Origin: Pseudomonadota bacterium | GTDB lineage: Bacteria; Pseudomonadota; Alphaproteobacteria; Rhizobiales; Xanthobacteraceae | NCBI GenBank assembly: GCA_021779635.1 | Contig: JAJYAH010000290.1 | Coordinates: 1-8,215, forward strand | DNA length: 8,215 nucleotides | Reading direction: 5' to 3' | Shown: piece by piece, positions 1 through 6,476 of the stretch | How positions within the stretch are numbered: position 1 is the stretch's first letter | How the letters are laid out: each line of letters opens with the position of its first letter | Made by a program: the position numbers and the translations under genes | Notes under the pieces: generated by a model | What the model was told of the DNA's origin: nothing | Database searches by the model: none | The model's input: only the letters and a program-made list of their open reading frames with translations

Positions 1-309
1 TCCGATTTTCCAGCGGATGCGTCTCGCGGCGACCGGACGCATCGCCGGACCGTTCGCAGGAGCGATGGATCGCGCCGGCCCGATATCGCCGGAGCCCGCG
101 CGCTTGAGCCAGTTGTTCAAAGCGCCCTGGGCATCGTGCGCGAAAGCGCCAGCCTGTTCTATCACATCGCCGGACTTGGCGCCGGACTTGGCATCGCGCT
201 GGTGTCGGACCCGAAGCTGTCCCGACCAAAAAATGCCACGGCGCACACGCGCACAACCGCGCCCGGAAACGCGAACGTCATCCCGTTCCCCAGCAGGAAG
301 GGATCATGA
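1..309 (+). CDS. C-terminal end of an unrecognised protein (5' end outside window)
   Basis: A frame open from the window edge to the TGA at 307-309 encodes the last 102 residues of a protein I do not recognise. From about base 120 it reads like real protein: GC-rich third positions, a hydrophobic glycine-rich stretch (HIAGLGAGLGIALVSD) that could be a short membrane segment, then a polar low-complexity tail ending NVIPFPSRKGS. Before about base 117 the third-position G/C preference sits in the neighbouring frame (codons starting at base 2), which reads ...ARLSQLFKA. The two pieces would join smoothly as ...LFK-SALGIV if one A were missing from the AAA run at 119-121. The gene may therefore be frameshifted, or the sequence may carry an indel. 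The stop overlaps an ATG at 306 (ATGA). Function unknown. Confidence 0.4.
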   Translation, partial: SDFPADASRGDRTHRRTVRRSDGSRRPDIAGARALEPVVQSALGIVRESASLFYHIAGLGAGLGIALVSDPKLSRPKNATAHTRTTAPGNANVIPFPSRKGS

Positions 310-374
310 CCATCATGAGTGACGCGAACGCACCAACGGTCGACATGCTTCGGCTGGCGACGGCGTTCGCGTGA
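306..374 (+). CDS. Short 22-codon reading frame overlapping the previous stop; probable gene remnant
   Basis: An ATG at 306 overlaps the preceding TGA (ATGA), the usual arrangement of translationally coupled genes. It opens a frame beginning MTIMSDANAPTVDMLRLATA that stops at the TGA at 372-374. The start context is plausible, with GGAAGGGA about 6 bases upstream, but 22 codons is very short. It may be the surviving 5' end of a gene whose remainder was lost or frameshifted. Immediately downstream, another frame stays open from about 350 to the stop at 599-601 and keeps GC-rich third positions at first (IKAAFELAPRWGAIGAF), which would fit a frameshifted continuation. I recognise no family in either piece. 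Confidence 0.2.
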   Translation: MTIMSDANAPTVDMLRLATAFA

Positions 375-674
375 TCAAGGCGGCCTTCGAACTTGCGCCG
401 CGCTGGGGGGCCATTGGCGCTTTTCGGTTGGCGGGCAGGATCTTGCGGCACGCGACGCTGCTGCACCGGCAGCGCCGGATTTCACATAACCGTCTTCGAA
501 CCGTCTTATCAGGAACCCGCTTGCTGGAGCGGTTCGGAGTCTTGCTGGCCCTGGGTCGCCGGCGAAAAGATCAGGATATTCAAAGTGAACGTACCGATTG
601 ATCGGACCGCGGGCCGCGCCTTGCCATCAGGTTCCCTTGATCAGGCTTTTGACCGCAGGAATCGGCACCTCCGA
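375..674. other. Stretch without a convincing gene
   Basis: Roughly 300 bases lie between the short frame at 306 and the porin leader. The only notable reading frame on the plus strand (first ATG at 371, stop at 599-601) gives an arginine-rich 76-residue product with no recognisable domain, and its codon preference fades after about 460. The porin frame is also open upstream to 393, but that extension is rich in Cys, Arg and Trp, resembles nothing, and places the signal peptide in the middle of the protein. I see no tRNA, rRNA or convincing -35/-10 pair. The promoter of the porin operon should lie here or in 600-740 but cannot be pinpointed. Confidence 0.4.
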
Positions 675-761
675 GCGGATGGCTACCTTTCCTCGATCGC
701 AGCGTACCGGCATGATCGAAATGATGACGGAGGAGACTGCCGGAATGCTCGCGCCGGAAAT
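675..761 (+). repeat. Porin leader sequence, copy A (upstream of intact porin gene)
   Basis: This leader recurs at 2972-3041 in front of the decayed porin copy. Both begin with GCGGATGGC. Copy A then has about 17 extra bases before the shared core (701-760 here, 2981-3041 in copy B). The cores match at about 51 of 61 aligned positions by eye, with one single-base gap. The longest identical blocks are AATGATGACG and CGGAATGCTCGCGC. The core contains the Shine-Dalgarno sequence (AGGAG, 731-735) and the start of the leader reading frame at 745. It could simply be the duplicated 5' end of the ancestral porin gene, or a leader with its own regulatory role. Confidence 0.7.
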
Positions 762-774
762 ATCCACACGATGA
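745..774 (+). CDS. Possible 9-residue leader peptide overlapping the porin start codon
   Basis: A reading frame of nine codons (MLAPEISTR) starts at 745. It has a good Shine-Dalgarno sequence (AGGAG at 731-735, 9 bases upstream) and ends at the TGA at 772-774, which overlaps the porin ATG at 771 (ATGA). The porin start itself has only a weak GGAAA at 756-760. Ribosomes may therefore load at the strong site, translate the small frame and reinitiate on the porin gene. In the second leader (copy B) the same start codon and first codons survive (ATG at 3026, MLALET...). This supports a real element, but such a short frame cannot be proven from sequence. No codon bias suggests an attenuator for a particular amino acid. 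Confidence 0.35.
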   Translation: MLAPEISTR

Positions 775-2885
775 ATCGCTGCAGCCGGTTTTGGGAACGC
801 GTTATTGCGAGCGTTGGACTGGGCATGCTCATGTTCGATGGTCCCGCGACCGCTGCCGACATGCCGCTCAAGGCGCCGACGGCGGGCTACGCTGCCCAGG
901 CACCGCAAGCGAGTGGCTACGACTGGAACGGCTGGTACGTCGGCGCCAACGTCGGTGTGATCAGAGGCGCTTCGAACTGGTCGGAAACCCCACCGGGGGT
1001 CGGCGGCGCGGGGTTGAATGGATCATTCAGCCTTCCGTTCAATTTCGATTTCATGGCCGGGACCGGCAGCTACGCCATCGGGCTGCAGGCGGGATATAAT
1101 TACGTTTTTCCGTCTCGCCTGATGCTGGGCTTCGAGGCGGACGTCAGCGCCCCGAATTCAGACGTGCTGGTGCCCTATTCCGTGCGCGGCAGTCAGACGG
1201 TGACCTCGCCCCTGACCGGCCAGGTGACCTACGGTGAGGCGGTCCTCGGCTATGGCTCCGTCCGCACCCGTGTAGGCTATGCGTTTGACCATTTTCTCCT
1301 CTATGGAACGGGAGGACCGGCCTGGACCTATGATCAGGTGACGCGGACTCAGGTCGCCGGAAACTCTTTTGGCGGATTCGCAACCCCGGGGACCGTGGAC
1401 ACGAAGCTGTTGTGGCGGCTGGGCTGGGCGGCCGGCATCGGCGTGGAAATCCCGATCACCGGCAACTGGACCGCGAAAGCCGAATATCTGTCGACCGGAT
1501 TCGGCGGCAAGAGCATGACGTTCCCGACCGCCATGGAGGGGTTTGAGTCCAACCTCGCCATGCAGAGCATCCGGCTTGGTGTGAACTATCGGATCGGTGA
1601 TGATGCCGACCACGTATCGGACTTCCTGACCAAGGGACCATCGGCGCTGGAGACGGACCGCTTTGCGATCCACGCGCAGGCCACCTACGTCAACCAATAC
1701 GACCCTCCGTTCCGGACTCCCTACAGCGGCGCCAACAGTCTTGCACCGAATATCGGCCGCGAGACCGCCGACGTCACTGTGTTCGCCGGCCTTCGGCTCT
1801 GGCAAGGCGCTGAACTGTGGGTCAATCCGGAAATCGATCAGGGCTTTGGGCTGAGCGGATCGCTGGGCGTTGCGGGCTTCCCGAGCGGCGAGGCGTACAA
1901 GGTCGGAGCAGATTATCCGTATGCGCGCCTGCAGCGGGCGTTTCTGCGACAGACGATTGACCTCGGCGGCGACGTTCAAAAAGTCGACGCCGGGGCCAAT
2001 CAGTTTTCCGGAACGCAGACCTCGGATCGCCTGGTATTCACCATCGGGAAATTCAGCGCCGTGGATATCTTCGACACCAACAAATACGCCCATGACCCGC
2101 GCGGCGATTTCCTCAACTGGACCCTCCTCGACACCGGCACGTTCGACTACGCCGCGGATGCCTGGGCTTACACAGTCGGCGCGGCCGCAGAATGGTATCA
2201 GGGCGCCTGGACCTTCCGCGCCGGCCTGTTCGATCTTTCCATTGCTCCTAACCAGACTGCGCTGGATCCCACATTCGGTCAGTTCCAGTGGATTGGTGAA
2301 ATCGAGCGGCGATATTCCATTTGGGGTCAGCCCGGCAAGCTCGCGGTCACAGGCTTTCTGACGCGGGGTCGGATGGGAAGCTTCGAGGACGCCATCCAAC
2401 TGGCCGCGCTGACGGGGGGACCCGCCGATATCGTCGCCGTGCGGCAATACCAGAGCCGGGGTGGCATCAGCATGAACCTCGAGCAGCAGTTGATGCCCAA
2501 CGTCGGTTTCTTTGCCCGTGCCGGGTTCGCGAATGGCGATATCGAACCCTATGAGTTCACCGACGTCGACCGCACCGTCGCTGCCGGCTTCTCGGTTTCG
2601 GGGAAGCAATGGAGTCGGGATGACGATACATGGGGCATTGCCGGGGTCATCAATGGCATTTCCAGCGTGCACGAGGCCTTTCTGAATGCCGGCGGGCTCG
2701 GAATCCTGGTTGGCGACGGTATGCTGCCAAATCCCGGCAGCGAAAAGATCATGGAGACGTATTATAGCATCGCGGTTCTTTCCGCGAGAATCACGCTGGA
2801 CTATCAGTTCATCGTAAACCCTGCATACAATCGCGATCGAGGCCCGGTTTCGGTGCTCGGTGTTCGCCTGCATACGCAATACTGA
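771..2885 (+). CDS. Two-domain outer-membrane porin: Omp25/RopB-like barrel fused to OprB-like carbohydrate porin
   Basis: The gene encodes a 704-residue outer-membrane protein, probably a diffusion pore for small solutes. Residues 1-29 are a signal peptide (basic start, hydrophobic core VIASVGLGMLMF, cleavage after PATAA before DMPLKAP). Residues about 50-275 resemble the small barrel of Rhizobiales Omp25/RopB-type proteins: YDWNGWYVGANVG at the start, a central LMLGFEADVS, and a closing strand SIRLGVNYRIG. Residues about 296-704 match the OprB carbohydrate-selective porin family, with ATYVNQYDPPFR, TADVTVFAGLRLW, FTIGKFSAVDIFDTNKYAHDP and the C-terminal NPAYNRDRGP. The last strand ends in Tyr, as expected of a barrel-assembly signal. 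I chose the ATG at 771 because it puts the signal peptide first; the frame is open back to 393, but that part looks non-coding. A paralogous remnant and ABC transporter genes follow on the same strand. OprB proteins are known for sugar uptake; the substrate here is unknown. Confidence 0.9.
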   Translation: MNRCSRFWERVIASVGLGMLMFDGPATAADMPLKAPTAGYAAQAPQASGYDWNGWYVGANVGVIRGASNWSETPPGVGGAGLNGSFSLPFNFDFMAGTGSYAIGLQAGYNYVFPSRLMLGFEADVSAPNSDVLVPYSVRGSQTVTSPLTGQVTYGEAVLGYGSVRTRVGYAFDHFLLYGTGGPAWTYDQVTRTQVAGNSFGGFATPGTVDTKLLWRLGWAAGIGVEIPITGNWTAKAEYLSTGFGGKSMTFPTAMEGFESNLAMQSIRLGVNYRIGDDADHVSDFLTKGPSALETDRFAIHAQATYVNQYDPPFRTPYSGANSLAPNIGRETADVTVFAGLRLWQGAELWVNPEIDQGFGLSGSLGVAGFPSGEAYKVGADYPYARLQRAFLRQTIDLGGDVQKVDAGANQFSGTQTSDRLVFTIGKFSAVDIFDTNKYAHDPRGDFLNWTLLDTGTFDYAADAWAYTVGAAAEWYQGAWTFRAGLFDLSIAPNQTALDPTFGQFQWIGEIERRYSIWGQPGKLAVTGFLTRGRMGSFEDAIQLAALTGGPADIVAVRQYQSRGGISMNLEQQLMPNVGFFARAGFANGDIEPYEFTDVDRTVAAGFSVSGKQWSRDDDTWGIAGVINGISSVHEAFLNAGGLGILVGDGMLPNPGSEKIMETYYSIAVLSARITLDYQFIVNPAYNRDRGPVSVLGVRLHTQY

Positions 2886-2971
2886 TGTGGTGGTTCGGTC
2901 GAACTGAATCTGCCGCCCGACGCGCGGAGCGGCTGACACATACGGTCGGTGACAATGTGTTGGCCGGATCC

Positions 2972-3041
2972 GCGGATGGCAGCGCACCGGCATAATCGCA
3001 ATGATGACGAAAGAGAACCATCGGAATGCTCGCGCTGGAAA
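2972..3041 (+). repeat. Porin leader sequence, copy B (in front of decayed porin)
   Basis: This is the second copy of the leader described at 675-761. It keeps the AATGATGACG block, a weaker purine-rich Shine-Dalgarno (AAAGAGA instead of GGAGGAGA) and the block CGGAATGCTCGCGC. It then runs directly into a fragment of porin coding sequence at about 3040, where copy A goes on to a signal-peptide start. Bases 2886-2971, between the intact porin stop and this copy, show no gene and no convincing terminator. Confidence 0.65.
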
Positions 3042-3287
3042 CCATGTCGTGCTCGGCATCGAGGCGGACGCCTCGTTCACGAGCCCGGTGGATGCCCCCT
3101 CCGCCTGCTGATCGGGGACGGTCAGCTCAACTACGGCACCGAACGAATTCTGCAAACTTGCTACGCCTACCCAGTCGACAAGGATTTTACGGTCACTGCG
3201 GACTATCAACTCGTCGTAAATCCTGCCTATAACGCCGACCGTGGACCGGCCTTGATTTTCTCAGGCCACCTGCACGGCGAATTCTAA
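3040..3287 (+). pseudogene. Remnant of a second two-domain porin gene
   Basis: Two pieces of a paralogous porin survive in different frames. Bases 3040-3096 read NHVVLGIEADASFTSPVD, matching the LMLGFEADVS segment of the intact porin's N-terminal barrel. That frame meets a TGA at 3109-3111. From about 3104 another frame reads RLLIGDGQLNYGTERILQT and continues to DYQLVVNPAYNADRGP and a terminal Phe before the TAA at 3285-3287. This aligns with the last 60 residues of the intact porin (LVGDGMLPNPGSEK ... DYQFIVNPAYNRDRGP), a little under half identical. The signal peptide and nearly 2 kb of central sequence are missing, so no working porin can be made. The remnant had the same fused architecture as its neighbour. 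Its stop is 14 bases before the permease start, so it was probably once the gene directly ahead of the transporter. Confidence 0.8.
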
Positions 3288-3301
3288 ACAAGGCGGCTCT
3301 G

Positions 3302-5038
3302 ATGGCTCTCCAAGACCTTCGCCCGGCCGCACTGGGCCAGGCCCTGCGGCCCAACATCTGGGACGCGGTGGCGCTGATCTTCGTCATCGGCGCCATGGTG
3401 CTGATCGTCTACGGAGGCGAGCAGACCACGGCACCGTTGTCGACGCTCGAGGTGACGCCGGTGTCGCTCGACCCGGCCAATCTTCCGGTCTATGCGTTGC
3501 GCACGACCATGCGGATGTTGCTGGCGATCGTCTGCTCCATCATATTCACCTTCATCTATGCCGCCCTCGCCGCCAAGAGCCGGCGTGCCGAGATGGTGCT
3601 GATCCCGCTGCTCGATATCCTGCAGTCGGTACCAATCCTCGGCTTTCTGACCTTTACCGTCGTCTTCTTCATGAACCTGTTTCCCGGTAGCGTGTTTGGC
3701 GCGGAACTCGCTTGCGTGTTCGCGATCTTCACCAGCCAGGCCTGGAACATGACGTTCAGCATGTACCAGTCGATGCGCAACGTTCCGAAGGACCTGGAAG
3801 AAGCGTCCCAGAGCTTTCACCTCAGCGGATGGCAGCGCTTCTGGCGGCTCGACGTGCCCTTCGCCATGCCGGGCCTGATCTGGAACACGATGATGTCGAT
3901 GTCAGGCGGCTGGTTTTTCGTGGTGGCGTCGGAGGCGATCACCGTCGGCAATACCACGGTCACATTGCCCGGCATCGGATCTTACGTCGCATTGGGCATC
4001 GAAAAACAGAACCTGCCCGCGATCGGCTACGCGCTCGTTGCAATGCTTCTGGTCATTGTCGCCTATGATCAATTGCTGTTTCGTCCCGTGGTGGCCTGGG
4101 CCGACAAATTCCGGTTCGAACAGACCGCGTCGGCGAACGCTCCGACATCCTGGATGCTCGACCTGTTCCGGCGCACGCGGGCCTTGCGGGCGTCGATTTA
4201 TCCGTTCGCGGTCCTGAACAAGGCCTTCTCGAATTTGCATATCGCAATCCCGAACCGATTGCGAATGGCATCGATTGCCAGAAGCCGTCCCTCGCGCGTC
4301 GTCGATGCGGTCTGGCTTGCCGCTATCTTCGCAGGCACCGTCTATGCGGGGTGGGAGATCTATCGGTATCTCTCGGCGACCTTGAGCTTGTCGGACGTCG
4401 TTAGCGCCACCGGGTATGGGTGCATCACGCTGGCGCGCGTCGTCGTGCTGATTGCCCTGGCCACGCTGATATGGGTCCCGGTCGGGGTCTGGATCGGACT
4501 TCGGCCCAAGCTTGCCGAGCGAATACAGCCGCTGGCACAGTTTCTGGCGGCATTCCCGGCAAACCTCGCATTCCCGGTATTCGTGGTGGTAATCGTCCGC
4601 TATGGGCTGAACACGAATGTCTGGCTGAGCCCGCTGATGATCCTGGGGACGCAGTGGTACATCCTGTTCAACGTCATCGCCGGCGCCAGCGCATTTCCCA
4701 CTGACCTGCGTGAGGCCGCCGGCAGCTTCCATCTCAAGGGATGGCGGTGGTGGATAAAGGTCGTGCTGCCCGGGATTTTCCCTTATTACATCACAGGGGC
4801 CATCACCGCCTCCGGCGGATCGTGGAATGCCTCCATCGTCGCGGAAGTCGCAAGCTGGGGCAACACCCATCTGACGGCCAGCGGCCTTGGCGCCTATATC
4901 GCGACGGCAACGGAAGCCGGCGACTTCCCTCGGGTCGTGCTCGGCATTGCCATCATGTGTATTCTGGTGACGCTCTTCAACCGGCTGCTCTGGAGGCCAC
5001 TCTATGCCTTCGGAGAACGTCGCCTTCGCCTCGGCTGA
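3302..5038 (+). CDS. ABC transporter permease, two fused permease domains (nitrate/sulfonate/taurine-type)
   Basis: This 578-residue inner-membrane protein forms the channel of an ABC importer. Two binding-protein-dependent permease domains are joined head to tail. The first covers about residues 20-265 and the second about 335-575, joined by a polar linker (266-333). Each has the cytoplasmic EAA coupling loop that contacts the ATPase: E167-A-S-Q-S-F-H-L-S-G176 and E471-A-A-G-S-F-H-L-K-G480. Clear membrane segments include residues 21-38, 71-91, 99-125, 242-260, 335-350, 376-400 and 545-560. A single chain can thus supply both halves of the pore, where related transporters use two copies of a single-domain permease. 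The ATG at 3302 follows AGGCGG at a 5-base spacing. The ATPase gene starts 13 bases after the stop, so the two are surely co-transcribed. Overall style suits the NitT/TauT branch. No substrate-binding protein gene is present here, so the substrate is undetermined. Confidence 0.9.
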   Translation: MALQDLRPAALGQALRPNIWDAVALIFVIGAMVLIVYGGEQTTAPLSTLEVTPVSLDPANLPVYALRTTMRMLLAIVCSIIFTFIYAALAAKSRRAEMVLIPLLDILQSVPILGFLTFTVVFFMNLFPGSVFGAELACVFAIFTSQAWNMTFSMYQSMRNVPKDLEEASQSFHLSGWQRFWRLDVPFAMPGLIWNTMMSMSGGWFFVVASEAITVGNTTVTLPGIGSYVALGIEKQNLPAIGYALVAMLLVIVAYDQLLFRPVVAWADKFRFEQTASANAPTSWMLDLFRRTRALRASIYPFAVLNKAFSNLHIAIPNRLRMASIARSRPSRVVDAVWLAAIFAGTVYAGWEIYRYLSATLSLSDVVSATGYGCITLARVVVLIALATLIWVPVGVWIGLRPKLAERIQPLAQFLAAFPANLAFPVFVVVIVRYGLNTNVWLSPLMILGTQWYILFNVIAGASAFPTDLREAAGSFHLKGWRWWIKVVLPGIFPYYITGAITASGGSWNASIVAEVASWGNTHLTASGLGAYIATATEAGDFPRVVLGIAIMCILVTLFNRLLWRPLYAFGERRLRLG

Positions 5039-5051
5039 CCAGGGGGAAATC

Positions 5052-6362
5052 ATGCTCGATCAAACCAAACAGACCAACCTTCTCGATATCCGCGGCGTCT
5101 GCCGGTCATTTCCGAAAGGCAGCGGCGAGGAATTGCTGGTTCTCGAAAAAGTCGATCTGACCATTCATTCGGGCGAAATTGTCGGCCTGCTCGGCCGGTC
5201 CGGATCCGGCAAGTCGACGCTGCTGCGCATCATCGCCGGACTGATCGCGCCGTCCTCAGGTGACGCGAAATGCCGTGGCGAGACCATCATGGGCCCGCCG
5301 AACGGCGTCTCGATGGTCTTCCAGTCCTTCGCGCTATTTCCGTGGCTGACGGTTCTGCAAAACGTCGAATTGGGTCTGGAGGCGCTCGGGATCGACAGCT
5401 CCGAGCGCCGCACGCGCGCGCTCGCGGCGATCGACCTGATCGGGCTCGACGGATTCGAGTCCGCCTACCCCAAGGAATTGTCCGGGGGCATGCGTCAGCG
5501 CGTCGGGTTTGCCCGGGCGCTGGTGGTTCATCCCGACCTGCTGCTGATGGACGAACCGTTTTCCGCGCTGGACGTGCTCACGGCGGAGACGCTGCGAACC
5601 GACCTGATCGATCTGTGGATCGAGGGCCGGCTGCCGATCAAGTCGGTGCTGATGGTAACGCACAACATTGAAGAAGCGGTATTGATGTGCGACCGAATTC
5701 TGGTGTTTTCGTCGAATCCCGGCCGGGTCGCCGCCGAGATCAAGGTCGACCTGCCGCACCCGCGCAATCGGCTCGATCCGACGTTCCGGCAGCTTGTCGA
5801 CAGTATCTACGCCCGCATGACCCAGCGCGCCGAGCCCAGAACACCCGCCATCGAGGGCATTGTCGGCACCGGCGTCGGCATGATCCTCAACCACGTCTCG
5901 TCCAACGTTCTTTCCGGCCTGATCGAAACGCTGGCGGGGCCGCCGTATAACGGGCACGCCGATTTGCCGGTTCTCGCCGGCAGCCTGCAACTCGAAGCCG
6001 ACGAGATCTTCCACCTCGGTGAATCGCTTCAATTGTTAAGGTTCGCCCAATTGAGCGAAGGCGATCTGATGCTGACGGATGCCGGCAAGCGCTTTGCCCA
6101 CCTCGAAACCGATGCCCGCAAGAAGCTGTTCGCCGAACATCTCATCAACTATGTGCCGGTGATGGGTTTGATCCGCCGTGTGCTCGACGAGCGGCCGACG
6201 CATACCGCGCCCGCCGCGCGCTTCCGCAACGAGCTTGAGGACTACATGTCGGAAGATCAGGCCGACGAAACCCTCAAGACCATCGTGTCGTGGGCGCGCT
6301 ATGCCGAGCTCTTCGCTTATGACGAACAGTCGGAGCTGTTCAGCCTCGAAAATCCGCATTGA
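5052..6362 (+). CDS. ABC transporter ATPase with C-terminal AAA-associated domain
   Basis: The gene encodes the 436-residue energy-coupling subunit for the preceding permease. The N-terminal half is a complete ABC ATPase of the nitrate/sulfonate/taurine type: Walker A GRSGSGKST (48-56), Q-loop Q91 in VFQSFALFPWLTV, signature LSGGMRQR (143-150), Walker B ending D167-E168, D-loop SALD (171-174) and switch histidine H204. All catalytic residues are intact. Simple family members end near residue 260. This one adds about 160 residues (from about 270, starting VGTGVGMILNH) that resemble the C-terminal AAA-associated domain (AAA_assoc_C in Pfam), a mostly helical module of unknown role, probably regulatory. 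The ATG at 5052 has a strong AGGGGG (5041-5046). An in-frame ATG at 5004 would overlap the permease end by 35 bases and adds only unconserved-looking residues, so I rejected it. A hairpin with a T-rich tail follows the stop. Confidence 0.92.
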   Translation: MLDQTKQTNLLDIRGVCRSFPKGSGEELLVLEKVDLTIHSGEIVGLLGRSGSGKSTLLRIIAGLIAPSSGDAKCRGETIMGPPNGVSMVFQSFALFPWLTVLQNVELGLEALGIDSSERRTRALAAIDLIGLDGFESAYPKELSGGMRQRVGFARALVVHPDLLLMDEPFSALDVLTAETLRTDLIDLWIEGRLPIKSVLMVTHNIEEAVLMCDRILVFSSNPGRVAAEIKVDLPHPRNRLDPTFRQLVDSIYARMTQRAEPRTPAIEGIVGTGVGMILNHVSSNVLSGLIETLAGPPYNGHADLPVLAGSLQLEADEIFHLGESLQLLRFAQLSEGDLMLTDAGKRFAHLETDARKKLFAEHLINYVPVMGLIRRVLDERPTHTAPAARFRNELEDYMSEDQADETLKTIVSWARYAELFAYDEQSELFSLENPH

Positions 6363-6376
6363 TTTCCTGCTGTCGC

Positions 6377-6427
6377 TAGAGCAGATGGCTCTTCGTTGAA
6401 TCGCCATCTCGCTCTATCTTTTTGTTT
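6377..6427 (+). terminator. Probable intrinsic terminator of the porin/ABC operon
   Basis: Fourteen bases after the ATPase stop, TAGAGC-AGATGGC (6377-6389) pairs with GCCATCT-C-GCTCTA (6403-6416). This gives a stem of 13 base pairs with one bulged C and a 13-base loop. It is followed directly by TCTTTTTGTTT, the T-rich run expected of a factor-independent terminator for rightward transcription. It is also the left half of the intergenic repeat described separately, so it may be a repeat serving as a terminator. On the minus strand the tail is A-rich, so it should not terminate the opposing gene in the same way. Confidence 0.6.
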
Positions 6428-6476
6428 AAGCATGATCTTTTCGGAAAACCGGTGTCCACTTTTCCGGATCATGCTT
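6377..6476. repeat. Two-hairpin intergenic repeat (RIME-like, Rhizobiales type)
   Basis: Two palindromes lie side by side. The left arm pair is 6377-6389/6403-6416. The right palindrome runs from AAGCATGATC (6428-6437) to GATCATGCTT (6467-6476), with an inner pair GGAAAA (6443-6448)/TTTTCC (6460-6465). The right half, with its CATGATC, GGAAAACCGG and CTTTTCCGGATCATG blocks, strongly resembles a palindromic element that I recall as abundant between genes of Bradyrhizobium, Mesorhizobium and related genera. The single copy here cannot prove repetitiveness. The element fills the gap between two convergent genes, and its right end reaches the stop codon of the leftward gene. Likely effects are transcript 3'-end stabilisation or termination. 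Confidence 0.7.

Noticed and set aside
512..534. GGAAC followed by GGTT, resembling a general-stress (EcfG-type) sigma factor promoter
   Set aside because: The gap between the two elements is about 14 bases, short of the usual 16-17, and the -10 part is GGTT instead of CGTT.
393..770. N-terminal extension of the porin frame back to 393
   Set aside because: The added 126 residues are rich in Cys, Arg and Trp and resemble no domain. A classical signal peptide begins exactly at 771, and a leader shared with copy B lies within this stretch.
2886..2971. Possible terminator after the intact porin (GGTTCGGTCGAACT)
   Set aside because: The stem is only about five base pairs with a two-base loop and no T-run follows, so it is too weak to call.
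1158..3209. 683-residue open frame on the minus strand opposite the porin
   Set aside because: It is a shadow of the porin: its length follows from high GC content and few stops in that phase. The plus-strand product has a signal peptide and family motifs, and the minus product has none.
2949..3287. 112-residue frame starting at 2949 as a separate gene
   Set aside because: Only its last 60 residues resemble protein (porin C-terminus). The first half reads through the leader repeat and the out-of-frame barrel fragment, so it is part of the pseudogene.
5004..5051. Earlier ATG for the ATPase at 5004
   Set aside because: It would overlap the permease by 35 bases and has no good ribosome site, whereas the ATG at 5052 has AGGGGG just upstream and suits the family's length.
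3902..5053. 383-residue minus-strand frame opposite the permease
   Set aside because: It is a low-complexity, Arg/Asp/Gly/Pro-rich product with no domain, mirroring the codon structure of the permease.
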